Shown: positions 51,563 to 62,044 of the stretch, piece by piece
How the letters are laid out: each line of letters starts with the position of its first letter
Position numbering within the stretch: position 1 is the stretch's first letter
From: Bordetella parapertussis
Lineage (GTDB): Bacteria; Pseudomonadota; Gammaproteobacteria; Burkholderiales; SG8-41
Reading direction: 5' to 3'
Length of the DNA: 62,044 nt
Assembly: GCA_945901405.1 (NCBI GenBank)
Contig: CAMDLH010000011.1
Coordinates: 1-62,044, forward strand
Notes under the pieces: model-generated
Seen by the model: only the letters and a program-made list of their open reading frames with translations
Told to the model about the DNA's origin: nothing
The model's database searches: none
Program-made: the position numbers and the translations under genes

Positions 51563-51979
51563 ATGCCAACGAAGCCCGACAAACACATTGAAACCTTTGC
51601 GAATCCCACGCCGCGCCGCGACTATCGGATTCACATGGAAATTCCTGAATTTACATGCCTTTGTCCGAAAACCGGACAGCCGGATTTTGCTACCCTGGAA
51701 CTCGATTACGTGCCCGACAGGCTGTGCGTGGAACTGAAAAGTCTCAAGCTCTATGTCTGGTCGTTTCGCAATGAAGGCGCGTTTCACGAGGCGGTGACCA
51801 ATCGCATGCTCGATGATCTGGTGCGCGCGACACAACCACGTTTCATGCGCCTCACCGCGCGCTTTTTCGTGCGCGGCGGCATTTTCACGACGGTCTGCGC
51901 CGAGCACGTCAAACGCGGATGGAAATCGCGCGCCAGCCCCGATCTCGCGCGCCTGCCCTCGCAATCCAGCGTACGCTGA
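51563..51979 (+). CDS. queF: NADPH-dependent preQ0 reductase QueF
   Basis: Reduces 7-cyano-7-deazaguanine to preQ1 in queuosine tRNA modification. It is 138 aa, the short YkvM-type. The catalytic Cys (residue 34) and Asp (41) are in [20 protein letters not shown], and the QueF family motif is [20 protein letters not shown]. It is divergent from smc; the two starts are 26-65 bp apart depending on which smc start is used. Confidence 0.96.
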   Translation: MPTKPDKHIETFANPTPRRDYRIHMEIPEFTCLCPKTGQPDFATLELDYVPDRLCVELKSLKLYVWSFRNEGAFHEAVTNRMLDDLVRATQPRFMRLTARFFVRGGIFTTVCAEHVKRGWKSRASPDLARLPSQSSVR

Positions 51980-51991
51980 CAGTCGCGGATA

Positions 51992-51997
51992 TATAAT
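51992..51997 (+). promoter_or_regulatory. Candidate -10 box before dapC
   Basis: A perfect TATAAT lies 21 bp before the GTG start of dapC, just after queF. No good -35 is at the right spacing. If used, the leader would be only about 15 nt. Confidence 0.35.
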
Positions 51998-52018
51998 GCG
52001 CACTTTTGTGCCGGCCTC

Positions 52019-53209
52019 GTGAATCCTAATTTAGAACGGCTGCAGAGCTATCCGTTTCAGAAGCTCTCGGCGCTGCTCGCGGGCGCCACGCCCAATCCCG
52101 AGTACAACCCGATTCCGTTGTACATCGGTGAACCCAAGCACCCGACGCCGGATTTCATCAAACGAGCGCTGATCGACAATTTCGACGGTCTGGCGAGTTA
52201 TCCGCTCACCGCGGGCACCGAGGCGCTGCGCAACGCGATCGCCGAGTGGATCAGTTTTCGCTACATGGCGCCGGTGGACCCGCTGACCGAAGTCATTCCC
52301 GTGACCGGCAGCCGTGAAGCGCTGTTTGCGTTTGTGCAGGCTGTCATCGACGCGGACAAACCCGGCCCGGTTGTGATTTGCCCCAACCCGTTTTATCAAA
52401 TCTACGAAGGCGCCGCTCTGCTCGCGCGCGCAACGCCGTACTTTCTGAATGCATTGCCCGAACAGCGCTTTCGCTGGGATTTCTCGCAGGTTCCCGACGC
52501 CGTCTGGAAACGCACGCAAATCATCATCGTGTGCTCGCCGGGCAATCCCACCGGCGCGGTCATGTCGCTGGCCGAGTGGAAGGAATTGTTCGCGCTGTCG
52601 GATCAATACGGTTTCGTGATTGCCTCGGACGAGTGTTACTCCGAAATTTATTTCGACGAGGCCCATCCGCCGCTGGGTGCATTGGATGTCGCGCGGCAGC
52701 TTGGCCGCGGCGGCTATCCGCGGCTGGTGGTATTTTCAAGTCTGTCCAAGCGCTCCAATGTGCCGGGCATGCGCTCCGGATTTGTTGCCGGCGACGCCGC
52801 GATACTGAAAAATTATCTGCTCTACCGCACCTACCACGGCTGCGCGATGTCGCACACCATACAGGCCGCCAGCGTGGCCGCATGGAAGGACGAAGCACAT
52901 GTCGTCGAGAACCGCCGCCTGTATAAGTCCAAGATGGGTGCCGCGTTGTCGATCTTGCAGCCTGTGTGCGATGTCGAGCGGCCCGACGCCGCGTTCTATC
53001 TATGGCTGCCCACCGTGATCGACGACACCGAATTCGCGCGGCGGCTGTTTATCGACAAAAATGTATCCGTTTTACCGGGTTCTTTCCTCGCGCGCGAAAG
53101 CGCGGGCATCAACCCCGGCCGCAACCGTGCGCGTATCGCACTGGTGTCATCCACCGCCGAGTGCGTGGAATCATCCAGGCGCATCCGCGATTTTATTCAA
53201 TCCTTGTAA
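52019..53209 (+). CDS. dapC: Succinyldiaminopimelate transaminase
   Basis: PLP aminotransferase (class I fold) converting N-succinyl-2-amino-6-ketopimelate to succinyl-diaminopimelate in lysine and peptidoglycan synthesis. It is 396 aa. The PLP lysine is in [20 protein letters not shown]; other parts are [23 protein letters not shown]-like [19 protein letters not shown], and [10 protein letters not shown]. The start is GTG at 52019 ([20 protein letters not shown]). It is followed 13 bp later by dapD, the preceding step of the same pathway. Confidence 0.95.
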   Translation: MNPNLERLQSYPFQKLSALLAGATPNPEYNPIPLYIGEPKHPTPDFIKRALIDNFDGLASYPLTAGTEALRNAIAEWISFRYMAPVDPLTEVIPVTGSREALFAFVQAVIDADKPGPVVICPNPFYQIYEGAALLARATPYFLNALPEQRFRWDFSQVPDAVWKRTQIIIVCSPGNPTGAVMSLAEWKELFALSDQYGFVIASDECYSEIYFDEAHPPLGALDVARQLGRGGYPRLVVFSSLSKRSNVPGMRSGFVAGDAAILKNYLLYRTYHGCAMSHTIQAASVAAWKDEAHVVENRRLYKSKMGAALSILQPVCDVERPDAAFYLWLPTVIDDTEFARRLFIDKNVSVLPGSFLARESAGINPGRNRARIALVSSTAECVESSRRIRDFIQSL

Positions 53210-53222
53210 ACAGGAGATACTC

Positions 53223-54047
53223 ATGTCTCAATCTCAAATGCAGGACATCATCGAAAAGGCGTGGAACGACCGTGCGTCGCTGTCGCCCGCCAAAGCGCCC
53301 AGGGAAATCAGCACCGCCGTGGCCGAAACCATCGAGCAACTCGACCGCGGCACACTGCGCGTCGCGGAAAAAATAAACGGTAAATGGGTCACCCACGAAT
53401 GGATCAAGAAAGCCGTGCTGCTGTCGTTCCGGCTGCAGGACAATTTCGTCATGAAAGACGGTTACTCGCAGTTCTACGACAAGGTGCATTCAAAGTTTTC
53501 CGACTTCACCGCGCGTGAGTTTCAGGATTGCGGTTTTCGCGTGGTGCCTCCCGCGGCCGTGCGCAAAGGCTCCTATATCGCGAAAAATGTGGTATTGATG
53601 CCTTCGTTCGTCAATATCGGCGCCTATGTGGACGAATCAACCATGGTCGATACTTGGGCCACGGTCGGCTCTTGCGCGCAGATCGGCAAAAATGTCCATC
53701 TTTCGGGTGGCGTGGGCATTGGCGGCGTGCTCGAACCGCTGCAGGCCAACCCGACCATCATCGAGGACAACTGCTTTGTCGGCGCGCGCTCGGAAATCGT
53801 CGAAGGCGTGGTGGTCGAGGCTGGATCGGTGATTTCGATGGGGGTCTTTATCGGCCAAAGCACCAAGATTTTCAACCGTCAGACCGGCGAGATCATCTAC
53901 GGCCGGGTACCTGCCGGATCAGTGGTGGTGACCGGCTCCCTGCCCGACCCCGGCGGCAAGTGCAACCTGAATTGCGCGGTAATCGTCAAACAGGTGGACG
54001 CCCAGACCCGCGCCAAGACCAGCATCAATGATTTGCTGCGCGATTGA
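53223..54047 (+). CDS. dapD: Tetrahydrodipicolinate N-succinyltransferase
   Basis: Adds succinyl from succinyl-CoA to tetrahydrodipicolinate. It is 274 aa from the ATG at 53223, which has a good AGGAGA site 8 bp upstream. A longer frame from 53061 would overlap dapC. The N-terminal helical domain is followed by left-handed beta-helix repeats ([60 protein letters not shown]) and C-terminal [10 protein letters not shown]. Confidence 0.97.
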   Translation: MSQSQMQDIIEKAWNDRASLSPAKAPREISTAVAETIEQLDRGTLRVAEKINGKWVTHEWIKKAVLLSFRLQDNFVMKDGYSQFYDKVHSKFSDFTAREFQDCGFRVVPPAAVRKGSYIAKNVVLMPSFVNIGAYVDESTMVDTWATVGSCAQIGKNVHLSGGVGIGGVLEPLQANPTIIEDNCFVGARSEIVEGVVVEAGSVISMGVFIGQSTKIFNRQTGEIIYGRVPAGSVVVTGSLPDPGGKCNLNCAVIVKQVDAQTRAKTSINDLLRD

Positions 54048-54153
54048 ACTCCGCTTTCCAAGTGCGGGGGGAATTGGCACAATGACGGTTGGCGGGGCGG
54101 CGCTCCAGCGCATGCCCCGGAGGATACGCTGTTCACAATAACGGGATACCGAC

Positions 54154-54945
54154 ATGGGATTACTCGACGATCTTAAAAAACAGGCCGAGTCCCGGCAGCA
54201 GTTGCCGACCAGCCACGAGGCTGCGCTGCACAAACACGGCTATTTCGATGCCGCGCAAAACGCGTTGGCGGAAGCGTCACGTTATTTTGGCGAATTGGCG
54301 AATTCGCTCAATGTCGTCAAACCCGATGTGCAGCGCCAGTACTACATCGAAGGCAGCACACGCTTGTTCGGCCTGCAACAAACAGACTACACCGTGCGCG
54401 ACAAACGCAAGACGTTCGAGAACCGTGACTATCTCACCGATGTGACGCTGCTGTTCACTTGCCAGGGCAGCGAAAACCTCGCGTTTGAACGGGATACGCC
54501 GCGCGCCATCGAAAACATGAAGGAGTTTTTCTGGGGCTACAGCCTTCCTTTCGAATGCCGCGAGATTCGCAACGATCGCGCCAAGGTCGAAAAAGCCGTG
54601 TTCACGCTGCTTGCCAAGGTGCCGGCGTCGATAACGCTTGCGGGAAACTGGGATACCGGCGCATTCAAACTTACGCTGCGCAACGTCGAGGTTCTGGGCA
54701 ACGTCGATCACTCGTATACCGCTGCGGACATTGCGCACGAATTCCTTGAAGAGCTTGGTAAATTCGTGCTGGCGCAACCAAATAATCTTCGCGGCTTTGG
54801 CAAGGCCAACGAGCCGCAGCCCATGGCCATACTGCCGGCCGCGCCGCGCGCTGAACCGGAATACCCGGTGGCGCCGGAATCGCCTCCCGCCGAACCCGCG
54901 CCCAGCGGCATCGTCGGCGCGCTCAAATCGTTTATCAAGAGGTAA
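54154..54945 (+). CDS. Conserved-looking protein of unknown function
   Basis: 263 aa with no recognised domain. It starts MGLLDDLKKQAESRQQLPTS, has a soluble mixed alpha/beta middle (RQYYIEGSTRLFGLQQTDYT, VTLLFTCQGSENLAFERDTP, WGYSLPFECREIRNDRAKVE), a region resembling a small beta-sandwich (GNWDTGAFKLTLRNVEVLGN) and a Pro/Ala/Glu-rich tail ending in a basic amphipathic helix (IVGALKSFIKR). There is no signal peptide or membrane segment. It ends 5 bp before pilU, so a shared transcript and possibly a pilus-linked role are plausible but unproven. Confidence 0.7.
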   Translation: MGLLDDLKKQAESRQQLPTSHEAALHKHGYFDAAQNALAEASRYFGELANSLNVVKPDVQRQYYIEGSTRLFGLQQTDYTVRDKRKTFENRDYLTDVTLLFTCQGSENLAFERDTPRAIENMKEFFWGYSLPFECREIRNDRAKVEKAVFTLLAKVPASITLAGNWDTGAFKLTLRNVEVLGNVDHSYTAADIAHEFLEELGKFVLAQPNNLRGFGKANEPQPMAILPAAPRAEPEYPVAPESPPAEPAPSGIVGALKSFIKR

Positions 54946-54950
54946 ATCCC

Positions 54951-56108
54951 ATGTTCGTAACTCCCTTGCTTAAATTGATGTCAGAAAAACAGGCGTCCGA
55001 CCTGTTTTTCACCTCAGGCGCGCCGATCCAGATAAAAATAAACGGCGTGGTGATGCCGGTTAACAGCACCGCGATCGACCCCGCGCAGTGCAAGCAAATC
55101 TGCTATGAAATGATGAGCGCGGAGCAGGTCAAGGAATTCGAAACGCGGCACGAGATGAATTTCGCGCATGGCATCGCCGAGTTGGGTAATTTCCGCGTCA
55201 ATATTTTCCGTCAGCGCAACACCGTGGCTATGGTTATCCGCTTCATCAAACCCGATGTGCCGGGATTTGACTCCCTCGGCCTGCCCGCGGTGTTGAAGGA
55301 AGTCATCATGGAAAAGCTCGGCCTGATCCTGATCGTCGGGTCTACCGGTTCGGGCAAGTCAACCTCCATGGCGTCGATGATCGATTATCGCAACCAGGTG
55401 CGCTCGGGGCACATCCTCACCATCGAAGACCCGATTGAATTCAGCTTCCGCCACAAGAAATCCATCGTCAACCAGCGCGAGGTGCGCGTCGACACGCACA
55501 CCTACGAAAACGCGCTGATCAGCGCGATGCGGGAAGCGCCCGATCTGTTGATGATCGGCGAAATCCGCGACCGCCCCACGCTGCAAAGCGCGCTCTTGTT
55601 CGCGCAGACCGGCCACCTGTGCATGACCACGCTGCACGCCAACAACAGCTATAACGCGCTGAATCGAATTCTGAACTTCTTTCCGCGCGACGCACGTGAC
55701 GCGCTGCTGGCCGACCTGTCAATCGCACTAAGATGCGTAGTCTCGCAACGCCTGGTGCGCACCGCCGACGGCGGGCGCGTGCCCGCGGTCGAGATCATGC
55801 TTAACACCAAATACATTCAGGAACTGATCAAGAACGGCGAACTGACCCAGGTCAAGGAAGCCATGGAGCAAAGCATGGCGCCTGGCTCGCAAACGTTCGA
55901 AAAGGCGTTGTTCGATCTTTACTCCGCCGGGCGCGTCACCTTGGACGAGGCGCTTGCCAGCTCCGATTCGCCGACCAACCTGCGCTGGCTGATCGACAAT
56001 GCGGTCAAGAAAGACGGCAAGTTCGTTGTCGCCGCCAAACCGTCGGCGGGCACGCTCAACAAAGACGACATTGGCAACATCAAGTTGAATCTCGACGCGC
56101 TTGGCTGA
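54951..56108 (+). CDS. pilU: Type IV pilus retraction ATPase PilU
   Basis: Secretion-type hexameric ATPase of the PilT/PilU group, 385 aa. The N-terminal PAS-like domain is MSEKQASDLFFTSGAPIQIK. Walker A is LIVGSTGSGKSTSMASMIDY, the Asp box is IEDPIEFSFRHKK, Walker B APDLLMIGEIRDRPTL, and the His box HLCMTTLHANNSYNALNRIL. The NNSYNALNRI form and the long C-terminus favour PilU over PilT. PilU normally works with PilT; no pilT or other pilus gene lies in this window. It overlaps prmB by 8 bp. Confidence 0.88.
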   Translation: MFVTPLLKLMSEKQASDLFFTSGAPIQIKINGVVMPVNSTAIDPAQCKQICYEMMSAEQVKEFETRHEMNFAHGIAELGNFRVNIFRQRNTVAMVIRFIKPDVPGFDSLGLPAVLKEVIMEKLGLILIVGSTGSGKSTSMASMIDYRNQVRSGHILTIEDPIEFSFRHKKSIVNQREVRVDTHTYENALISAMREAPDLLMIGEIRDRPTLQSALLFAQTGHLCMTTLHANNSYNALNRILNFFPRDARDALLADLSIALRCVVSQRLVRTADGGRVPAVEIMLNTKYIQELIKNGELTQVKEAMEQSMAPGSQTFEKALFDLYSAGRVTLDEALASSDSPTNLRWLIDNAVKKDGKFVVAAKPSAGTLNKDDIGNIKLNLDALG

Positions 56109-57117
56109 TCCCGCGCGCACGGCCGGAGCGCTCGCCCGGCTGGGCACGCGGCAATTCAATGCGGCGGGCGTTTCCTTCGGCCACGGCACGCTCACGGCGC
56201 GCGACGAGGCTATCTATTTATTGCTGCACGCGCTGGGTTTGCCGCCCGATGATTTTGATCCCGCGCTAAAGCTCAACGCGACTCAGGCGCAAAAAGTGCT
56301 CGCCCTGTTCGAGCGCCGCATCCGCGAGCGCCTTCCCGCGGCTTACCTCACAAACGAGGCGTGGCTGGGCAAATACCGGTTTTACGTGGACGAACGCGTT
56401 ATTGTGCCGCGCTCCTATATCGCGGAGTTGTTGCGTGACGGACTTGCATCGTGGATCGCCGACGCGGCGAAAGTCCGTTCGGCATTGGACATGTGTACCG
56501 GCTCCGGTTGCCTTGCCATCCTGATGGCCGAGACATTTCGCAACGCACGTGTGGACGCGGCCGATATTTCAAATGACGCACTCGCCGTGGCGCAAATCAA
56601 CATCGCCGCCTATCGCTTGCGGCGAAAAGTGCATCCACTGCAATCCGACATGTTCAATGCACCAGAACTAAAAGACCGGCGCTACGACCTGATAATTTCC
56701 AACCCGCCGTATGTGCGAACTTCAGTGATGAAGAAACTCCCCGCTGAATACCGCAGCGAACCGCATATCGCGCTTGCCGGCGGCGCCGATGGACTGGACG
56801 CGGTGCGCATAATTTTGCGCGACGCAAAGCAACACCTGAATCCGCGCGGCCTGTTGCTGGTGGAAGCCGGCCACAACCGGCGCGCGGTCGAACGCGCGTT
56901 TCCGCGCCTGCCGTTTATCTGGCCCGAGACGAGCGGCGGGGATGACTGTGTTTTTTTGCTGACGCGGGAGGATTTGCCTGCACGGCCGCGGGCGCCCGCT
57001 GCGCAAGCCAGCCCGTCAGCCGCGCCAGCTCCGGCGCGGTCAACTCGATACTCTGGCCGCGCCGCAACTGCGAAGGCAGTTCGAGCACGCCGAAGCGCAC
57101 GCGAATCAAGCGGCTGA
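56101..57117 (+). CDS. prmB: Ribosomal protein L3 glutamine methyltransferase PrmB
   Basis: SAM-dependent N5-glutamine methyltransferase, 338 aa. The start is TTG at 56101, overlapping the pilU stop. The N-terminal helical domain (DEAIYLLLHALGLPPDDF) is followed by the Rossmann part with ALDMCTGSGCLAILMAETF, VDAADISNDALAVAQ and the catalytic SNPPYV, then GLLLVEAGHN. The normal family end is near [12 protein letters not shown]. Here the frame continues about 50 more residues of Ala/Pro/Arg-rich sequence antisense to rluB, suggesting that the original stop was lost. Confidence 0.88.
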   Translation: MADPARTAGALARLGTRQFNAAGVSFGHGTLTARDEAIYLLLHALGLPPDDFDPALKLNATQAQKVLALFERRIRERLPAAYLTNEAWLGKYRFYVDERVIVPRSYIAELLRDGLASWIADAAKVRSALDMCTGSGCLAILMAETFRNARVDAADISNDALAVAQINIAAYRLRRKVHPLQSDMFNAPELKDRRYDLIISNPPYVRTSVMKKLPAEYRSEPHIALAGGADGLDAVRIILRDAKQHLNPRGLLLVEAGHNRRAVERAFPRLPFIWPETSGGDDCVFLLTREDLPARPRAPAAQASPSAAPAPARSTRYSGRAATAKAVRARRSARESSG

Positions 57118-57841
57118 CGGTTAGTCCGAACTTTTCGAACAACCGCCGCACCAGGCGGTTGCGCCCTTCCTTCACCACCAATCTGTACCAGTGATTCGCG
57201 CCTTCGCCGCCGGCATCGGAGAATTGTTCGCAGCGCGCGATGCCGTCTTCGAGTTCCACGCCGTCCTGCAATCCGCGAATTTGCTCCGGCGTCAGTTGGC
57301 CGAAGACGCGAGCCGCGTACTCGCGCTCGACATCAAACCGCGGATGCATCAGGCGATTGGCCAGATCGCCGGAAGTGGTGAATATCAGCAGACCGCTGGT
57401 GTTCACATCCAGGCGCCCGACGGCGATCCACTTCGCGCCCCGCAAGCGCGGCAGATTGGCGAACACCGTATCGCGACCACCCGGATCATCGCGCGTGACT
57501 ATTTCGCCATCAGGCTTGTGATACAGCAGCACGCGCACCGCGCTATCGGCCGGCGTTAACTTCAGCGCCCTGCCATCCACCGTGATGCGGTCGCTGGCGC
57601 CGATACGCGCGCCGATGGTTGCCAGCGCGCCGTTCACGCTCACCCTCCCCGCGCGTATCCACTCCTCCATCTGCCGGCGCGAACCCACGCCTGCCTGCGC
57701 CAGCACCTTGTGCAGTTTTTGACTCTCCTCGGCCTTGGCGGATGCCGCCTGCGTGCGGCGCGGCCGGGGTTTGTCCGCGGCAGTGCGCGGTTTGCGTATG
57801 GGAGATGAACGTGATGAGGGTGATGTCATGTTTTGTTTCAT
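56915..57841 (-). CDS. rluB: 23S rRNA pseudouridine synthase RluB (RsuA family)
   Basis: Isomerises uridine in 23S rRNA helix 89-90. It is 308 aa: a basic N-terminal extension, an S4 domain ([20 protein letters not shown]), then the catalytic domain with the active Asp in [20 protein letters not shown], and [17 protein letters not shown]. The conserved part ends near [13 protein letters not shown]; about 40 further residues ([20 protein letters not shown]) run antisense into the conserved end of prmB. ATG at 57841 overlaps the recR stop (ATGA). An ATG four codons in is an alternative. Confidence 0.92.
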   Translation of the reverse strand: MKQNMTSPSSRSSPIRKPRTAADKPRPRRTQAASAKAEESQKLHKVLAQAGVGSRRQMEEWIRAGRVSVNGALATIGARIGASDRITVDGRALKLTPADSAVRVLLYHKPDGEIVTRDDPGGRDTVFANLPRLRGAKWIAVGRLDVNTSGLLIFTTSGDLANRLMHPRFDVEREYAARVFGQLTPEQIRGLQDGVELEDGIARCEQFSDAGGEGANHWYRLVVKEGRNRLVRRLFEKFGLTVSRLIRVRFGVLELPSQLRRGQSIELTAPELARLTGWLAQRAPAAVQANPPASAKKHSHPRRSSRAR

Positions 57842-58434
57842 ACCGTGCGGCGTTCGACCAGCGCTTGCGCCAGCGTTCCGGTATCCACGTGTTCAAGTTC
57901 TCCGCCTACCGGCAGCCCGCGCGCAATGCGGCTGACGCCAAGCCCCTTGGCGCGCAGCAACTCGCCTATGTAATGCGCGGTGGCCTCGCCCTCAATGGTG
58001 AAATTAGTGGCCAGTATCACTTCGCGCACCAAACCATCCGTTGCGCGCGTCACCAGCCGGTCGAGATGAATATCGCGCGGCCCGATGCCGTCCAGCGGCG
58101 ACAACACGCCCATCAGCACGAAATACATGCCCTGAAAACATTGTGTCTGTTCCATCATCAGCAAATCGCCGGGCGATTCGACCACGCACAACAGCGACGC
58201 ATCGCGGCGCGGCGACATGCACAGCGCGCAAACGTCTTCCTCGGTAAAGCTGTTGCACTTGCCGCAGTGGCGTATGCGCGTCAACGCGGTGCTCAGCGCC
58301 GACGCCAGTCGCTCGGCGCCTTTCTGGTCACGCTGCAACAGGTGATACGCCATGCGCTGCGCTGATTTCGGCCCGACGCCAGGCAGGCAGCGCAGCGCGG
58401 TAATCAAAGCCTCGAGCGTGGTTGGAGGCTTCAC
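57838..58434 (-). CDS. recR: Recombination protein RecR
   Basis: Works with RecF and RecO to load RecA at gaps. It is 198 aa. The helix-hairpin-helix is [20 protein letters not shown], the Cys4 zinc finger is [17 protein letters not shown], and the Toprim domain has [16 protein letters not shown] and [20 protein letters not shown]. It belongs to the conserved dnaX-ybaB-recR run; the 52-bp gap after ybaB holds an AT-rich element copy. Confidence 0.98.
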   Translation of the reverse strand: MKPPTTLEALITALRCLPGVGPKSAQRMAYHLLQRDQKGAERLASALSTALTRIRHCGKCNSFTEEDVCALCMSPRRDASLLCVVESPGDLLMMEQTQCFQGMYFVLMGVLSPLDGIGPRDIHLDRLVTRATDGLVREVILATNFTIEGEATAHYIGELLRAKGLGVSRIARGLPVGGELEHVDTGTLAQALVERRTV

Positions 58435-58452
58435 AAACCCAAGAGAGTGTAA

Positions 58453-58482
58453 TGTAAGTATTTGTTTTTATTGAACATTTTA
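58453..58482 (-). repeat. Dispersed AT-rich element between ybaB and recR
   Basis: The minus strand reads TAAAATGTTCAAT, then AAAAACAAATACTTACA. It begins four bases after the ybaB stop and occupies most of the gap to recR. Confidence 0.75.
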
Positions 58483-58486
58483 TACG

Positions 58487-58813
58487 CTAAAACGGCATCT
58501 TGAAGCCGGGCGGCAGCGGCATGCCGGCGGTGACGCCGGACATTTTTTCCTGCTTGGTCGATTCGACCTTGCGCACGGCGTCGTTGATAGCGGCGGCGAC
58601 CAGGTCTTCGAGCATGTCCTTGTCGTCCTTTAACAGGCTGTCGTCGATGGCGACGCGGCGCACGTCGTAGTGACAATTCATCACCACCTTGACCATGCCC
58701 GCGCCCGACTGCCCCTCGACCTCGATGGATGCAAGCTGCTCCTGCATCTTCTTCATGTTGTCCTGCATCTGCTGCGCCTGCTTCATCAGCCCGGCGAGTT
58801 GGCCTTTCATCAT
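58487..58813 (-). CDS. ybaB: Nucleoid-associated protein, YbaB/EbfC family
   Basis: A small DNA-binding dimer, 108 aa. Typical features: [20 protein letters not shown] at the N-terminus, [45 protein letters not shown] and a C-terminal [12 protein letters not shown]. It lies between dnaX (10 bp away) and recR, the standard order. Confidence 0.97.
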   Translation of the reverse strand: MMKGQLAGLMKQAQQMQDNMKKMQEQLASIEVEGQSGAGMVKVVMNCHYDVRRVAIDDSLLKDDKDMLEDLVAAAINDAVRKVESTKQEKMSGVTAGMPLPPGFKMPF

Positions 58814-58823
58814 GACTGCTTCC

Positions 58824-60425
<1,602 letters not shown>

Positions 60426-60574
60426 GGATGGGCGGCGGGCGGTGAATAATCAACAGTGCCCTATTCTACCGCGAGCCTGTCAGGCACGCGGCGCTGGATC
60501 AGCGCATCCGGTGCCTGCCACGCTAAACAACGCGCCATCCGAACGCCTAAAAAGGTTGCAACAAAAATAAGGGT

Positions 60575-60670
60575 GGCGAGCCGAACCCCCGGCACTTGCA
60601 GAGAATAGCTGTGGCTGCTTCCTTCCGGACCTGACCAGGTTCACTACCATGCAATGCGGGGCGGCCCGCC
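60575..60670 (-). ncRNA. ffs: Signal recognition particle 4.5S RNA
   Basis: The minus strand has the invariant SRP domain IV core, CAGGTCCGGAAGGAAGCAGC, with the GGAA tetraloop and asymmetric A-rich bulge. The 5' end GGCGGGCCG pairs with the 3' end CGGCTCGCC, giving a hairpin of about 96 nt like E. coli 4.5S. It binds Ffh to target membrane proteins. A short T-run (TTATTTTTG) follows the 3' end. Ends are set from the pairing, so they may be off by a few bases. The rest of the 60426-60848 gap has no visible gene. Confidence 0.95.
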
Positions 60671-60848
60671 GTAAGAAAGAAGTAAGTATGCATGTGTTCG
60701 GCAATTTTTACCAGTTTGCCGACTTCAGGCACCTTTACAAGCCTGGCGAATAATGATTCCATAAGCAGAAGAAAATCGCATTGATCCGGCCCATGCGCCC
60801 ACTCGTCAATGCTCGCTCCACACTCGCCAATCGCACCCGGAGGTACGC

Positions 60849-62044
60849 ATGTCTAACATTGAATCCGTTCTGTCAGAACACCGTCTGTTCGCGCCCAGCG
60901 CGGAATTTGTAAAGCAGGCCAACATTTCCGGCATGGATGCCTACCGCGCGATGTGCGCCGATGCCGAACGTGATTTCGAGGGTTTCTGGGCCAAACTCGC
61001 GCGTGCTGAGTTGCTGTGGCACAAACCGTTCACCCAAACGCTGGATGAATCAAACGCACCGTTTTTCAAGTGGTTTCACGACGGCGAACTGAATGCCTCC
61101 TACAACTGTCTCGACCGGCATTTGAAAACGCAGCCGGACAAAGTCGCGATTGTTTTCGAGGCCGACGACGGCAAGGTCAGCACCGCCACCTATCGCGAGC
61201 TGCATCGGCGCGTGTGCATGGCCGCCAACGGACTTAAGGCGCGCGGCGTCCAGAAAGGTGATCGTGTCATTGTCTACATGCCGATGTCGATCGAGGCCGT
61301 GGTGTGCATGCAGGCCTGCGCACGCATAGGCGCGGTGCATTCGGTGGTGTTCGGCGGGTTTTCCGCCAAGAGCCTGCAGGAACGCATTATCGACGCCGGC
61401 GCCGTGGCAGTACTGACCGCCGATGGACAATTCCGCGGCGGCCGCGAGATACCACTCAAGCCCGCCGTCGATGAAGCGCTCACGCTGGGCGGCTGTGAGT
61501 CGATCAAGAATGTCGTCGTTTACAAGCGCACCGGCACCACCGTTGCGTGGGACGCCAAGCGTGACGTGTGGCTGCACGATCTGGTCAGCGGCCAGCCGGA
61601 AACCTGCGAACCCACCTGGGTCAACGCCGAGCATCCGCTGTTCATCCTCTACACTTCCGGCTCCACCGGCAAGCCGAAAGGAATTCAACATTCCACCGGC
61701 GGCTATTTGCTGTGGACCATCCTGACGATGAAGTGGACGTTCGATTACAAACCGAGCGACGTGTTCTGGTGCACCGCAGACGTCGGCTGGGTCACCGGGC
61801 ATTCGTACGTGTGTTACGGCCCGCTGGCGTGCGGCGCGACCGAGGTGGTATTCGAAGGCGTGCCGGTTTATCCCGATGCAGGCCGTTTCTGGAAAATGAT
61901 TCAGGATCATAAGGTTAGCGTGTTTTACACGGCGCCGACCGCGATCCGCTCGCTGATCAAGGCGGGCGGCGATCTGCCGAAAAAATATGACCTCAGGAGT
62001 CTGCGCATCCTTGGTACTGTCGGCGAACCGATCAACCCCGAAGC
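60849..62044 (+). CDS. acs: Acetyl-CoA synthetase (partial, cut by window end)
   Basis: AMP-forming acetate-CoA ligase. 398 codons are visible and the frame is open at the edge; the full enzyme is about 650 aa. It begins [20 protein letters not shown], with the Acs N-terminal block [20 protein letters not shown], then [20 protein letters not shown]. The P-loop is [20 protein letters not shown] (from about residue 267), followed by [20 protein letters not shown] and [18 protein letters not shown] clear GGAGGT lies 5 bp before the ATG. Confidence 0.96.
   Translation, partial: MSNIESVLSEHRLFAPSAEFVKQANISGMDAYRAMCADAERDFEGFWAKLARAELLWHKPFTQTLDESNAPFFKWFHDGELNASYNCLDRHLKTQPDKVAIVFEADDGKVSTATYRELHRRVCMAANGLKARGVQKGDRVIVYMPMSIEAVVCMQACARIGAVHSVVFGGFSAKSLQERIIDAGAVAVLTADGQFRGGREIPLKPAVDEALTLGGCESIKNVVVYKRTGTTVAWDAKRDVWLHDLVSGQPETCEPTWVNAEHPLFILYTSGSTGKPKGIQHSTGGYLLWTILTMKWTFDYKPSDVFWCTADVGWVTGHSYVCYGPLACGATEVVFEGVPVYPDAGRFWKMIQDHKVSVFYTAPTAIRSLIKAGGDLPKKYDLRSLRILGTVGEPINPE

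Noticed and set aside
60671..60720. Promoter of the SRP RNA with GTAAGTATG as an element copy
   Set aside because: Only a short word is shared with the element, and no convincing -35/-10 pair could be placed at the expected distance.

Overview
The window looks like chromosome from a GC-rich betaproteobacterium, probably of the Burkholderiales or a close relative. The evidence is the rpsF-priB-rpsR-rplI operon, a Bug-type (TctC) periplasmic receptor, the dapC-dapD-pilU-prmB neighbourhood, and the long envelope operon running from rpsB to rnhB. Most of it is core genome, densely packed, with many 1-4 bp start/stop overlaps. I see no rRNA, tRNA, CRISPR array or prophage.

Layout. 1-550: a remnant in which the start of an IS91-like transposase is joined to the end of an IS1380-like transposase. 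643-13056: an accessory, mostly plus-strand block with a fused HyuA/HyuB oxoprolinase-type enzyme, an orphan Bug receptor, two carboxymuconolactone-decarboxylase-family proteins, a SWIM/SNF2 helicase, a 2-hydroxyacid dehydrogenase and an MFS transporter. 13058-16118 (minus): dnaB and the ribosomal operon rpsF-priB-rpsR-rplI. 16310-17637: an internally deleted HlyD-type adaptor and a cluster of stem-loop repeats. 17638-24007: ppsA, its regulator ppsR, a TrmH-type methyltransferase, and a divergent senA/senB pair for selenoneine synthesis. 24008-38296 (minus): rpsB-tsf-pyrH-frr-uppS-cdsA-dxr-rseP-bamA-ompH-lpxD-fabZ-lpxA-lpxB-rnhB, which joins translation to isoprenoid, phospholipid, outer-membrane and lipid A synthesis. 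38621-51536: map and glnD (plus), then def, an MTA/MTI phosphorylase, hpt, galU, ligA, zipA and smc (minus). 51563-57117 (plus): queF, dapC, dapD, an unknown gene, pilU and prmB. 56915-60670 (minus): rluB, recR, ybaB, dnaX and the 4.5S SRP RNA. 60849 to the end: acs, cut by the window edge.

The most unusual signal is a dispersed AT-rich element of about 30 bp with core AAAAACANNNACTTAC. At least eight copies are visible, all oriented along the sense strand of the gene they sit in or beside. They lie at or just after stop codons, within the last codons of rnhB and galU, inside the hyuAB reading frame, and upstream of map. Where copies are translated, all use the same frame (NKN or IKN). I do not recognise this element. 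Other observations worth checking are the sen locus placed between rnhB and trmH, the HlyD with its centre missing, palindromes inside the promoters of two ribosomal operons, the 203-bp convergent overlap of prmB and rluB, and the absence of dapE next to dapC-dapD.
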